A stretch of 64,000 bases of DNA from Rhodopseudomonas faecalis. Lineage in GTDB: Bacteria; Pseudomonadota; Alphaproteobacteria; Rhizobiales; Xanthobacteraceae. Shown here in pieces: positions 26,389-35,936 of the stretch. The stretch is from positions 298,662 to 362,661 of the forward strand of contig NZ_QJTI01000001.1 of the NCBI RefSeq assembly GCF_003217325.1. The letters are read 5' to 3'. The notes under the pieces are model-generated. The model saw only the letters and a program-made list of their open reading frames with translations. It had not been told where the DNA came from and made no database searches. Position numbers and translations under genes: made by a program. Positions within the stretch are counted from its first letter, which is position 1. The number at the start of each line of letters is the position of its first letter.

Positions 26389-27519
26389 ATGAAGCTTGGA
26401 ATCGTATTTTCTATCCTAATTATCGCAATTGGATCAATTGTCGTTGTTCAGAAGTTCAATCGTCGGGTCCACTACAATCATTGGTCGCCGATTGTCCAGT
26501 GGCAATCATATTCGGCTAATAGCTACCAGGGTATCCACGAATGGGTTGATGGCGATTACCCTTACCGTATTGAGATGGTTGACAGAGTCTCAAAAGCATT
26601 CCGTAGTGGATATGCCTTCGTTTCAGGAGGTCGGCTTATCCTCCGAGATTTGGCCAACGAAGTGCAGTTTCGGAAGTTTGGAGCGAACTACGTCAAGGAG
26701 TATATATTCAAATCAATTAGGCCGCGTCTGATCAATAGGACGCATGAATTTAGTTTTGATTATCATCATGGAGTGCTCAGTGCGTGTCTGATTCTTGGTA
26801 GCAAGCAATGCCAGAGAATATCTGTTAAGGGAGGGTCATTTCCTTATGTTTATGCCATCTCTGGAGACAGTGTTCTTGCTATTACTAACTATGCCGACGC
26901 TCTTCTTTTTAAGGGAGGTAGGTGGTGTCGGATGGTAATGGAGGACGATGTCTACCGATGTGATGAGTCCCGTCAAGATATGTTGGTTGAACCGAGGAAA
27001 ATACAATTCTATAGCTCTATTATCTATCAATCGAAGACGCTGATTGGTGAGTGGCCGACCGGGCGTTTATATGAATTTGATGGCGACGTATTGAAGCCGT
27101 CAACTTTTACGCCTCCGGCTATTCAAGAGGTTTCACTTCAACGATTGGGCTATGAAGCTCAGTCGATGGCCGAATATTGTGGAGACCTGTTTGTTGGCTA
27201 TTGGCCAAAGGGGGAAATCTGGAGATTTGATCACAAAGAGGGGGTCTGGGGATTGTTCTTTAGGGCTTTCAGTCCTGAGGTGAATGAGACGTTTATCCCA
27301 TATGCAGGACGGCCGGATGATGGGTTGGGGGCGGCATTCTTCGGACAACGCGTGACCGCCCTGGTTCCATTCGAGGAATCTCTTTATGTGGCAACGTCGA
27401 ACTTACGGGAATGGAAAGACGACATAGTTCCGCCGAGTTCTATTCCTGCTGATCGACTTGATGAGTACGGTCGCGTGTATCGTATTTCGCGATACGGCTG
27501 TCAAAGTTCTTATCGGTAG
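26389..27519 (+). CDS. Unrecognised low-GC protein with N-terminal membrane anchor
   Basis: 376-aa protein I do not recognise. Residues 3-20 are hydrophobic (IVFSILIIAIGSIVVVQ) and look like a signal anchor or signal peptide. The rest is rich in Tyr, Trp, Phe and Gly with recurrent short blocks such as LIGEWPTGRLYEFDG and LFVGYWPKGEIWRFDH, spaced like blades of a beta-propeller. Its base and codon use are far more AT-rich than everything around it, so it was probably acquired recently. No Shine-Dalgarno is evident before the ATG. It stands alone between an IS3 remnant and a degenerate stretch. Confidence 0.7.
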   Translation: MKLGIVFSILIIAIGSIVVVQKFNRRVHYNHWSPIVQWQSYSANSYQGIHEWVDGDYPYRIEMVDRVSKAFRSGYAFVSGGRLILRDLANEVQFRKFGANYVKEYIFKSIRPRLINRTHEFSFDYHHGVLSACLILGSKQCQRISVKGGSFPYVYAISGDSVLAITNYADALLFKGGRWCRMVMEDDVYRCDESRQDMLVEPRKIQFYSSIIYQSKTLIGEWPTGRLYEFDGDVLKPSTFTPPAIQEVSLQRLGYEAQSMAEYCGDLFVGYWPKGEIWRFDHKEGVWGLFFRAFSPEVNETFIPYAGRPDDGLGAAFFGQRVTALVPFEESLYVATSNLREWKDDIVPPSSIPADRLDEYGRVYRISRYGCQSSYR

Positions 27520-28206
27520 TTGTGAGTGACGTTGCCCCTCGGATTTAATTCGGATTGAATTCGGGGCGGTTCAATTCCTGGCCGGAGCAGGATCCGAGAA
27601 GATGAAATCAGTCTAACAGAGGGCTTATCGGCCGGGCGATCTCAGGAGCCGCGTACTGCGATTCGCGACTCCTTGAGACACCTGAGCTTCCTCTGCCAAA
27701 ACTCCTGCGGCTCTTTTCCTGTGATGCCAGGCAAAACGCGCGCAATTCGGCCGATTCCGTCCTTGGCCAGTTCGCCCGCGGTTTCAACATCCTCGAGGAC
27801 TTGACCAAGACGGGCATCGGCGCGCCGCCAACCCGGACACCTCGCTCTCTGGCCAGTGTGTGGCCCGCGAACTGACTGTGATCGTCGAACGGCATGGCAG
27901 GCCGGGCATGATCGTTTCGATCACGGCATCGAGGTCACAACGCTTGCCAGGTGCCAGCCGAACGATGCCGGGCGCCGCCAATGTTGCGAGGGTAATATAG
28001 CACCAAAGCCGAGTTTGCGGACAATTTGGCGGACAGCACCCGCAAGCCGCCGCGCCATCTTGGAGCGGTTTTGCGAAATGGAGGCCCGCTCCAGATCAAG
28101 ACAGTGCCGAGCACGGAATTGTGAGGCATCCACGTTTATTGACTCACCGGTTGATTCGGTTCGCCAAAAGCAGATCAAGCCATTGAAAGCGCTCGCAAAT
28201 GAGGGG
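27520..28206. other. Degenerate stretch abutting tRNA-Arg
   Basis: GC returns to host-like values but no frame has protein-like continuity or a start site. An imperfect GCCCC...GGGGC stem (27534-27566) after the low-GC gene might terminate it. The rest looks like decayed sequence of unknown origin that ends exactly at the 3' side of the tRNA gene. I did not see a second copy of the tRNA 3' end elsewhere in the window. Confidence 0.4.
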
Positions 28207-28283
28207 TGGCGATCCCAGCAGGATTCGAACCTGCAACCCGCGGAGTAGAAATCCGCTACTCTATCCAGTTGAGCTATGGGACC
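28207..28283 (-). tRNA. tRNA-Arg (anticodon UCU)
   Basis: 77 nt with encoded CCA. Acceptor GGTCCCA/TGGGATC (one G-T pair), D-arm GCTCAACTGGATAGAGT, anticodon stem GCGGA/TCCGC enclosing loop TTTCTAC (anticodon TCT), T-arm GCAGG TTCGAAT CCTGC. Its 3' end faces the accessory region on the left, a common site for integration of islands. Confidence 0.97.
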
Positions 28284-28552
28284 GTCGATGCGGTGGCCAA
28301 TTGGGGCTGCAACCGCAGCCCGTCAACCAGCGAAGCCATTCAGCGAAAGCCGTAGGCGCCACTGTCGAACCATTTAGCGCGAACGGCTGTCAAAGCAAAG
28401 TGGCTGCTGCCGTTGTGTTTGGCGCAGCCGGACGCGAAGATGCGCGCCGAAACGAGTCCGGCGCGGCCGGGTGGCCTGAGGCTGGAAGTCGTCACGTCGG
28501 TGTCGCTTCCGCGGCCTCGACGTCGCCGCGATCCGGGGCAGGGGGAGTCGAC

Positions 28553-31500
28553 ATGAAGATCTGGGTTCGGGCCGTTTCGGTTTGCACCGCCTTTTGCTTG
28601 TTGTGTTGCTCCGTCCTGTGGTTCGGCCTGGTCTCGGCCCAAGCCGCCAGCAAAGCGCTGACCCGCGATGATCTTGCGGACGCCGCGATCAAGCTGGAAG
28701 CGCAGATCAAGGCCGACGCGGCGGGCACCAGCAAGCCGGCCGCGGCGCTGCGCGCCGATGTCGACGCCGCCTTCAAACGCAACGATCAGCGCACCGCGCT
28801 GCAGGCGCTCGGGCAGATCGCGGCGCTGTCGCCGGGCGATGCCAGCAACTGGCTGCGGATGGCGCGCACCATCCTGCTGGTCAAGCCCGCCAACACCAGC
28901 GAACAGACCGTGCTGTTGGAGCGCGCCTCGACCGTGGCCTATATCGCCTATCAGCGCGCCGGCAATCGCGGTGAGGAGGCCGAAGCGCTAGCGCTGCTCG
29001 GCCGCGCCATGGCGGAGCGGAAATTGTGGCGGCCGGCGCTCGACGCCCTGCGGCTGTCGCTCGACCTGCGCGAGACCGCCGATGTGCGCGGCCAATATGA
29101 ACGGCTGCGCGACGAATATGGCTTCCGGCTGCTCGACTACACGGTGGATTCGGAATCGGCGACGCCGCGGGTCTGTTTCCAGTTCTCGGAAGACCTCGCC
29201 AAGCGCACCGATTTTGCCCCGTTCGTGGCGATGGCCGGCACCGACAAGCCGGCACTGAGTTCCGAAGACAAGCAGCTGTGTGTCGAAGGGCTGAAGCACG
29301 GCGAACGCTACAATGTCAGCCTGCGCGTCGGCCTGCCGTCGGCGGTCAAGGAAACGCTGCCGAAATCGGCCGAGTTCAACGTTTATGTGCGCGATCGCAA
29401 GCCGTTGGTGCGCTTCACCGGACGCGCCTATGTGCTGCCGCGCACCGGGCAGCGCGGCATCCCGCTGGTCAGCGTCAACACCACCACCGTGACGGTGAAG
29501 GTGTTCCGGATCGGCGACCGCAATTTGATCAACACCGTGGTTGGCAGCGATTTTCAGCGCGCGCTGTCGAGCTATGAGCTGTCTGATCTTGGCGGCGAGC
29601 GCGGCATGAAAGTGTGGTCCGGCGAGCTCGACACCGCCAGCCCGCTCAATGCCGACGTCACCACCGCGTTTCCGGTCGATCAGGTGCTCGGCGAGCTGCA
29701 GCCCGGCGTCTATGTGATGACCGCCGCGCCAAAAGGCCCAGGCTCCGGCTCGGATGAAGATTACGCCTCGCTGGCGACGCAGTGGTTCATCGTCTCCGAT
29801 CTCGGGCTGACCGCGTTTTCAGGCCATGACGGCATCCATGTGTTCGTCAATTCGCTGGCCTCGACCGAGCCGCTTGGCAAGGCCGAGGTGCGGCTCGTCG
29901 CGCGCAACAACGAAATCCTCGCCACCCGCAAGACCGATGACAGCGGCCATGCGCTGTTTGAGTCCGGGCTGGCGCTCGGCGAGGGTGGTCTGTCGCCGGC
30001 GATGCTGACGGTTGCCACCGACAAATCGGATTACGCCTTCCTCAGCTTGAAGAGTAACGCCTTCGATCTGTCGGATCGCGGCGTTGCCGGGCGCGCGGTG
30101 CCGGCCGGTGCCGACGCCTTCGTCTATGCCGAGCGCGGTGTCTATCGCTCCGGCGAAACCGTGTATCTGACCGCGCTGCTGCGCGACGGCCAGGGCAACG
30201 CCATCACCGGCGCGCCGCTGACCCTGGTGGTCGAGCGGCCGGACGGCGTCGAGTTCCGCCGCGCTGTGCTGCCAGACCAGGGCGCTGGCGGCCGCAGCCT
30301 GACGCTGCCGCTCAATTCCGCGGTGCCGACCGGCACCTGGCGGGTGCGCGCCTTCACTGACCCGAAGGGCAGCAGCGTCGGCGAGACCACCTTTATGGTC
30401 GAAGACTATGTGCCGGATCGGATCGAATTCGAGCTCAGCTCCAAGGATAAGCTGATCAAGCCCGATGCGCCGGCCGAGCTGAAGGTCGAGGGCCGGTTCC
30501 TTTATGGCGCGCCAGCCTCCGGCTTGCAGCTCGAAGGCGACCTGTTGGTCGCGCCCGCCAGCGAGCGGCCCGGCTATCCCGGCTATCAGTTTGGCGTCGC
30601 CGATGAGGAGACCGCCAGCAACGAGCGCACCCCGATCGAAAATCTGCCGGAAGCCGACGCCCAAGGCGTCGCGACTTTCCCGGTCTCGCTGCCCAAGCCG
30701 CCGTCCTCGTCGCGGTCGCAGGAGGCGCAGATTTTTGTCCGCATGAGCGAGGCCGGTGGCCGCGCCGTCGAGCGCAAGCTGGTGCTGCCGGTGGCGCCCA
30801 AATCGGCGATGATCGGCGTCAAGCCGCTGTTCGCCGACAAGAACGTTGCCGAAGGCGATAACGCCAATTTCGACGTGGTGTTCGTGGCGCCCGATGGCGG
30901 CCAGCTGGCGCGCAGCGGGCTGCGCTATGAGCTGCTCAAGATCGAGTCGCGCTATCAATGGTATCGCCAGAACTCGACCTGGGATTATGAGCCGGTGAAA
31001 ACCACGCGGCGCGTCGCCGATGGCGATCTCGCCATTGCCGCCGACAAGCCGACGCGGCTGTCGTTCACGCCGCAGCCCGGCCGCTACCGGCTCGACGTCA
31101 AATCGACCGATGCCGATGGCCCGATCACCCAGCTGCAATTCGACGTCGGCTGGTACTCGGACGGCTCTGCCGATACGCCGGATCTTTTGGAAACCTCGAT
31201 CGACAAGCCGCAATACGCCTCCGGCGACACCATGGTGGTGACCGTCAATGCGCGCAGCGCCGGCAAGCTCGCCGTCAATGTGCTCGGCGACCGGCTGCTG
31301 CTCACGCAAAGCCTCGACGTCAAGGAAGGGCAGAACCAGGTCAAGCTCACGGTCGGCAAGGATTGGGGCTCGGGCGCGTATCTGGTCGCGACGCTGCGCC
31401 GGCCGCTCGATGCCGCCGCGCAGCGCATGCCCGGCCGTGCCATCGGCCTCAAATGGTTCGGGATCGACAAGGCGGCGCGCACGCTGTCGGTGACGCTGTC

Positions 31501-33790
31501 GCCGCCGGCCTTGGTGCGGCCTTCGAGCAGCCTGCGTTTGCCGGTGAAGCTCGGCGGGCTCAGCCCCGGCGAAGACGCCAAGGTGGTGGTCGCGGCGGTC
31601 GATGTCGGCATTCTCAATCTCACCAACTACAAGCCGCCGGCGCCCGATGAGTTCTATCTCGGCCAGCGCCGGCTGACCGCGGAGATCCGCGATCTCTATG
31701 GTCAGTTGATCGACGGCATGCAGGGCACGCGCGGCCAGGTGCGCAGCGGCGGTGACAGCGCCGGTGCCGAGCTGCAGGGCAGCCCGCCGACGCAAAAGCC
31801 GCTGGCGCTCTATTCCGGCATCGTCACGGTCGGCGCCGATGGCACCGCGACCATCGACTTCGACATTCCCGAATTTGCCGGCACCGCGCGCGTGATGGCG
31901 GTGGCATGGACCGCGACCAAGATCGGCCGTGCCAACACCGATGTCACGGTGCGCGACCCGGTGGTGCTGACCACCACTCTGCCGCGCTTCCTGCTCAGTG
32001 GTGACAACGGCACGCTGACCTTTGAACTCGACAATGTCGAGGGCGTCGCCGGCGACTACACGCTCGACGTCAGTACTACCGGCCCGGTGAAGATGGCCGG
32101 CCAGCCGGCGACCACGCTCAAACTGGCGGCCAAGCAGCGCGCTGTCACGACGCTCGCGCTCGCCGCCAGCGGCGCCGGGCAGGCGCAGGTCGATGTCGCG
32201 ATCAAGGGGCCAAATGGCCTTGCCTTGCAGCGCCACTACGCGCTCGACGTCAAGCCGGCCACGCAGATTCTGGCGCGGCGTTCGGTGCGCACGCTCGCCA
32301 AGGGCGAGAGCCTGACGCTGGGCTCGGACGTGTTTGCCGACTTCGTGGCCGGCACCGGCGCGGTGTCGGTCTCGGTCGGCCTCTCGACCGCGCTCGATGC
32401 CGCCACCATCCTGAAAGCGCTCGATCGCTATCCGTTCGGCTGCTCCGAGCAGATTACTAGCCGGGCGCTGCCGCTGCTTTATGTCAACGACCTTGCGGCC
32501 GGTGCGCATCTCGCCATGGACAGCACCGTCGATCAGCGCATCAAGGATGCCATCGATCGGCTGCTGGCGCGTCAGGGCTCGAACGGCTCGTTCGGTCTGT
32601 GGTCGGCGGGCGGCGATGACGCCTGGCTTGATGCCTATGTCACCGACTTTTTGACCCGCGCCCGCGAAAAGGGTTTTGCGGTGCCGGACCCGCTGTTCAA
32701 AAGCGCGCTCGATCGCATCCGCAATGCCGTGGTCAACGCCGCCGAGCCTGAGAAGGATGGCGGCCGCGATCTCGCTTATGGGCTCTATGTGCTGGCGCGC
32801 AACGGCGCGGCGCCGATCGGTGATCTGCGCTACCTCGCCGACACCAAGCTGAACGCGATGGCAACGCCGATCGCGAAGGCGCAGCTCGCTGCCGCGCTGG
32901 CGCTGGTCGGCGACCGGGTGCGCGCCGAGCGGGTCTATGCCGCAGCGGCCGATAGTCTGGCGCCAAAGCCGACGCTCGAATACGGCCGCACCGATTACGG
33001 CTCGCAGCTCCGCGATGCCGCGGCGTTGGTGTCGCTGGCGGGCGAGGGCAATGCGCCGCGCGCCACGCTCACCCAGGCGGTGCAGCGCGTCGAGGCGGCG
33101 CGTGGTCTCACCCCTTACACCTCGACCCAGGAGAACGCCTGGCTGGTGCTGGCGGCGCGCGCGCTCGCCAATGAAACGCTGGCGCTCGATCTCAATGGCA
33201 GCCCGGTGAAGACCGCGCTGTATCGCAGCTACAAGGCCGCGGAGCTGGCCGGCCAGCCGCTCAAGATCACCAACACCGGCGATGCGCCGCTGCAGGCGGT
33301 GATCTCGATGTCGGGGGCCCCGATCACGCCGGAGCCTGCGGTCGCCAATGGCTTTAAGATCGAACGCGGTTACTACACGCTGGAAGGCAAACCGGCCGAT
33401 CCCAGCAAAGCCAAGCAGAACGACCGCTTTGCGGTGGTGCTGAAAGTCACCGAGGCCAAGCCGGAATACGGCCATATCCTGGTCGCCGACTATCTGCCGG
33501 CCGGCTTTGAGATCGACAATCCGCATCTGGTGTCGTCGGGTGACACGGGCACGCTCGATTGGATCGAAGAGGGCGTCGAGCCAGTGCATAGCGAATTCCG
33601 CGACGACCGTTTTACGGCGTTCATCGATCGGGCCAGCAATGACAAGGCGGTGTTCACCGTCGCCTATGTGGTGCGCGCGGTGTCGCCCGGCAAATACGTG
33701 CTGCCGCAGGCTTATGTCGAGGACATGTACAACCCGTCGCGCTTCGGCCGCACCATCACCGGCGCCGTGGAGGTTCGTTCCGCCAAATGA
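28553..33790 (+). CDS. yfhM: Bacterial alpha-2-macroglobulin
   Basis: 1745-aa periplasmic protease-trap protein. Signal peptide followed by an N-terminal helical segment, a series of MG beta domains, and the thioester motif FGCSEQ with Cys1297, then the alpha/alpha thioester domain and the C-terminal MG10-like domain. The export signal ends SAQA-AS and shows no lipobox, unlike the lipoprotein form in E. coli. ATG at 28553 has GGGGGAG 5 nt upstream; the open frame continues upstream only because it crosses the antisense of tRNA-Arg. Overlaps pbpC by 4 bp, the classic pairing of macroglobulin with a cell-wall repair enzyme. Confidence 0.95.
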   Translation: MKIWVRAVSVCTAFCLLCCSVLWFGLVSAQAASKALTRDDLADAAIKLEAQIKADAAGTSKPAAALRADVDAAFKRNDQRTALQALGQIAALSPGDASNWLRMARTILLVKPANTSEQTVLLERASTVAYIAYQRAGNRGEEAEALALLGRAMAERKLWRPALDALRLSLDLRETADVRGQYERLRDEYGFRLLDYTVDSESATPRVCFQFSEDLAKRTDFAPFVAMAGTDKPALSSEDKQLCVEGLKHGERYNVSLRVGLPSAVKETLPKSAEFNVYVRDRKPLVRFTGRAYVLPRTGQRGIPLVSVNTTTVTVKVFRIGDRNLINTVVGSDFQRALSSYELSDLGGERGMKVWSGELDTASPLNADVTTAFPVDQVLGELQPGVYVMTAAPKGPGSGSDEDYASLATQWFIVSDLGLTAFSGHDGIHVFVNSLASTEPLGKAEVRLVARNNEILATRKTDDSGHALFESGLALGEGGLSPAMLTVATDKSDYAFLSLKSNAFDLSDRGVAGRAVPAGADAFVYAERGVYRSGETVYLTALLRDGQGNAITGAPLTLVVERPDGVEFRRAVLPDQGAGGRSLTLPLNSAVPTGTWRVRAFTDPKGSSVGETTFMVEDYVPDRIEFELSSKDKLIKPDAPAELKVEGRFLYGAPASGLQLEGDLLVAPASERPGYPGYQFGVADEETASNERTPIENLPEADAQGVATFPVSLPKPPSSSRSQEAQIFVRMSEAGGRAVERKLVLPVAPKSAMIGVKPLFADKNVAEGDNANFDVVFVAPDGGQLARSGLRYELLKIESRYQWYRQNSTWDYEPVKTTRRVADGDLAIAADKPTRLSFTPQPGRYRLDVKSTDADGPITQLQFDVGWYSDGSADTPDLLETSIDKPQYASGDTMVVTVNARSAGKLAVNVLGDRLLLTQSLDVKEGQNQVKLTVGKDWGSGAYLVATLRRPLDAAAQRMPGRAIGLKWFGIDKAARTLSVTLSPPALVRPSSSLRLPVKLGGLSPGEDAKVVVAAVDVGILNLTNYKPPAPDEFYLGQRRLTAEIRDLYGQLIDGMQGTRGQVRSGGDSAGAELQGSPPTQKPLALYSGIVTVGADGTATIDFDIPEFAGTARVMAVAWTATKIGRANTDVTVRDPVVLTTTLPRFLLSGDNGTLTFELDNVEGVAGDYTLDVSTTGPVKMAGQPATTLKLAAKQRAVTTLALAASGAGQAQVDVAIKGPNGLALQRHYALDVKPATQILARRSVRTLAKGESLTLGSDVFADFVAGTGAVSVSVGLSTALDAATILKALDRYPFGCSEQITSRALPLLYVNDLAAGAHLAMDSTVDQRIKDAIDRLLARQGSNGSFGLWSAGGDDAWLDAYVTDFLTRAREKGFAVPDPLFKSALDRIRNAVVNAAEPEKDGGRDLAYGLYVLARNGAAPIGDLRYLADTKLNAMATPIAKAQLAAALALVGDRVRAERVYAAAADSLAPKPTLEYGRTDYGSQLRDAAALVSLAGEGNAPRATLTQAVQRVEAARGLTPYTSTQENAWLVLAARALANETLALDLNGSPVKTALYRSYKAAELAGQPLKITNTGDAPLQAVISMSGAPITPEPAVANGFKIERGYYTLEGKPADPSKAKQNDRFAVVLKVTEAKPEYGHILVADYLPAGFEIDNPHLVSSGDTGTLDWIEEGVEPVHSEFRDDRFTAFIDRASNDKAVFTVAYVVRAVSPGKYVLPQAYVEDMYNPSRFGRTITGAVEVRSAK

Positions 33791-35886
33791 CCGCGCTGGC
33801 GACGGGCGAGCAAACGGCCACGCGGCCAGGACGTCGCGCCGTGCGCGTCGTTGTCGCCGGGGCGGTCGTGGCTTTGCTCGGCTTGGCGAGCTGGATCATC
33901 GCGCTCGGCCCGCTGCCGCTCGGTGATGCGCAGCAGGTCTCGACCTCGGTGGTCGATCGTCATGGCAAGCTGCTACGCGCCTATGCGATGGCGGATGGCC
34001 GCTGGCGCTTGCCGGTTGAGGCCGCGAGCGACGTCGATCCGCGCTATTTGCAAGTGCTGCTGGCCTATGAGGACAAGCGCTTCCATAGCCATGTCGGCGT
34101 CGATCCGCTGGCGATCGGCCGCGCGGCGCTGCAGCTTGTCACCGACGGCCACATCGTCTCCGGCGGCTCGACCATCACCATGCAGCTGGCGCGGCTGCTG
34201 GAGCCGCGGCGCGAGCGCTCGCTGACCGCCAAGCTGCGGCAGATGGTGCGTGCGCTTGAACTGGAAATTCGGCTCAGCAAGCAGCAGATCCTCGACCTCT
34301 ATCTGACGCTGGCGCCGTTCGGCGGCAATCTCGAAGGCATCCGCGCCGCCTCCTTGGCCTATTTCGGCAAGGAGCCGAAGCGGCTGACGTTGGCGGAAAC
34401 AGCGCTGCTGGTGGCGCTGCCGCAATCGCCGGAACGCCGCCGGCTCGACCGTTATCCGGGTGAGGCGAGGGCGGCGCGCGACCGAGTGCTGCAACGGATG
34501 GTGCAGCAGGGCGCGCTCTCGGCCGATGATGCCGCGCAGGCCGAGGCCGCGCCGGTCGAGCGGCTGCGCAAGCCGATGCCGATGCTGGCGCCGCACGCCG
34601 CCGATCAGGCGATCGCGACGGTCAAGGATATGCCGCTGATCCGGCTGACCATCGATATCGGCTTGCAGCGCGCCTTGGAGGCGCTGGCGCGCGACCGCGC
34701 CGCCGCGCTCGGCAGCGATATTTCGGTGGCGATGCTCGCGGTCGATCACACCAGCGGCGAGGTGCTGGCCCATGTCGGCTCGCCTGGTTACTTCGACGAG
34801 CGCCGCGCCGGGCAGGTCGATATGACGCGCGCGGTGCGCTCGCCCGGCTCGACGCTCAAGCCTTTCATCTATGGGCTGGCGTTCGAGGACGGCTTTGTGC
34901 ATCCGGAAAGCCTGATCGACGATCGGCCGATCCGTTTTGGCGTTTATGCGCCCGAAAACTTCGACATGACGTTCCAGGGCACGGTGCCGGTGCGCAAGGC
35001 GCTGCAGCTGTCCTTGAACGTGCCGGCGATCGCATTGCTCGACCGGGTCGGGCCAAGCCGGCTGGCGGCGCGGCTCAAGCAGGCCGGTGGGCCGCTGGTG
35101 TTGCCGAAGGAGGAGGCGCCGGGGCTCGCGATGGGGCTGGGCGGGGTCGGGGTGCGGCTGCATGATCTGGCGCAGCTCTATGCCGGCATTGCCCGGCTCG
35201 GCACGGTGACGCCGCTGCGCGAGCTGGCCGATCATGCCGCGCCGGCCGAGCCGCTGCGGCTGCTCGATCAGGTTGCCGCCTGGCAGGTCGGCCATGTGCT
35301 GCTCGGCACGCCGCCGCCCGACAATGCCGTTGCCAACCGGATCGCGTTCAAGACCGGCACCAGCTACGGCTATCGCGACGCCTGGTCGGTCGGTTTTGAC
35401 GGCCGGCTGACGATCGGGGTCTGGGTCGGGCGGCCCGACGGCGCGCCGGTGCCCGGGCTGGTGGGCCGCACCGCCGCGGCGCCGATTCTGTTCGACGCCT
35501 TCGCCCGTACCGGCCGGCTGCCGGCGCCGCTGCCGAAGGCGCCGCGCGGCGCGCTTTTGGCCAGCAATGCCAAGCTGCCCTTGCCGCTGCGCCGGTTCCG
35601 GCCGGCCGGGGAATTGCTGCGCACCGGCGATGCCGCGGCGCTGCGCATTCAATTCCCGCTCAATGGCTCACGGATCGAGGCCGCCGGGAATGACGGCGTG
35701 CCGTCGCTGCCGATCAAGGTGTCGGGCGGGGTCACCCCGATGACGGTTCTGGTCAATGGGGTGTCGGTCGGGGAGCTCGACAGCCGCCGTCAGCGGCTGC
35801 TCAATCAGCCGCAACCCGGCTTCGCCCGGCTCACGGTGCTGGATGCCATGGGCGCCGCGGACACAGTTGTTATCCGAATTCAATAG
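33787..35886 (+). CDS. pbpC: Penicillin-binding protein 1C
   Basis: 699-aa bifunctional peptidoglycan synthase. N-terminal membrane anchor (about residues 18-40), GT51 transglycosylase domain (EDKRFHSHVGVD, GGSTITMQLARLL), transpeptidase domain with S355-TLK (in SPGSTLKPF), SLN, and K522-TGTS, then a C-terminal BiPBP_C-type beta domain. Length and order match PBP1C. Start overlaps the macroglobulin stop (ATGA). The pair is thought to protect against proteases that enter through wall damage. Confidence 0.96.
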   Translation: MTALATGEQTATRPGRRAVRVVVAGAVVALLGLASWIIALGPLPLGDAQQVSTSVVDRHGKLLRAYAMADGRWRLPVEAASDVDPRYLQVLLAYEDKRFHSHVGVDPLAIGRAALQLVTDGHIVSGGSTITMQLARLLEPRRERSLTAKLRQMVRALELEIRLSKQQILDLYLTLAPFGGNLEGIRAASLAYFGKEPKRLTLAETALLVALPQSPERRRLDRYPGEARAARDRVLQRMVQQGALSADDAAQAEAAPVERLRKPMPMLAPHAADQAIATVKDMPLIRLTIDIGLQRALEALARDRAAALGSDISVAMLAVDHTSGEVLAHVGSPGYFDERRAGQVDMTRAVRSPGSTLKPFIYGLAFEDGFVHPESLIDDRPIRFGVYAPENFDMTFQGTVPVRKALQLSLNVPAIALLDRVGPSRLAARLKQAGGPLVLPKEEAPGLAMGLGGVGVRLHDLAQLYAGIARLGTVTPLRELADHAAPAEPLRLLDQVAAWQVGHVLLGTPPPDNAVANRIAFKTGTSYGYRDAWSVGFDGRLTIGVWVGRPDGAPVPGLVGRTAAAPILFDAFARTGRLPAPLPKAPRGALLASNAKLPLPLRRFRPAGELLRTGDAAALRIQFPLNGSRIEAAGNDGVPSLPIKVSGGVTPMTVLVNGVSVGELDSRRQRLLNQPQPGFARLTVLDAMGAADTVVIRIQ

Positions 35887-35936
35887 AGCCCCGGCAACTG
35901 GTTGTCCGGCTAGCGGTTTCAGCGTATGCGACACTC

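Noticed and set aside
28199..28552. N-terminal extension of the alpha-2-macroglobulin frame
   Set aside because: The first residues (SRIRTCNPRSRNPLLYPVEL) are the translated antisense of tRNA-Arg; the real start with signal peptide and Shine-Dalgarno is at 28553.
29819..33589. 1256-aa minus-strand open frame across the alpha-2-macroglobulin gene
   Set aside because: Antisense shadow of a strongly supported gene; no domain, no ribosome site, skewed composition.
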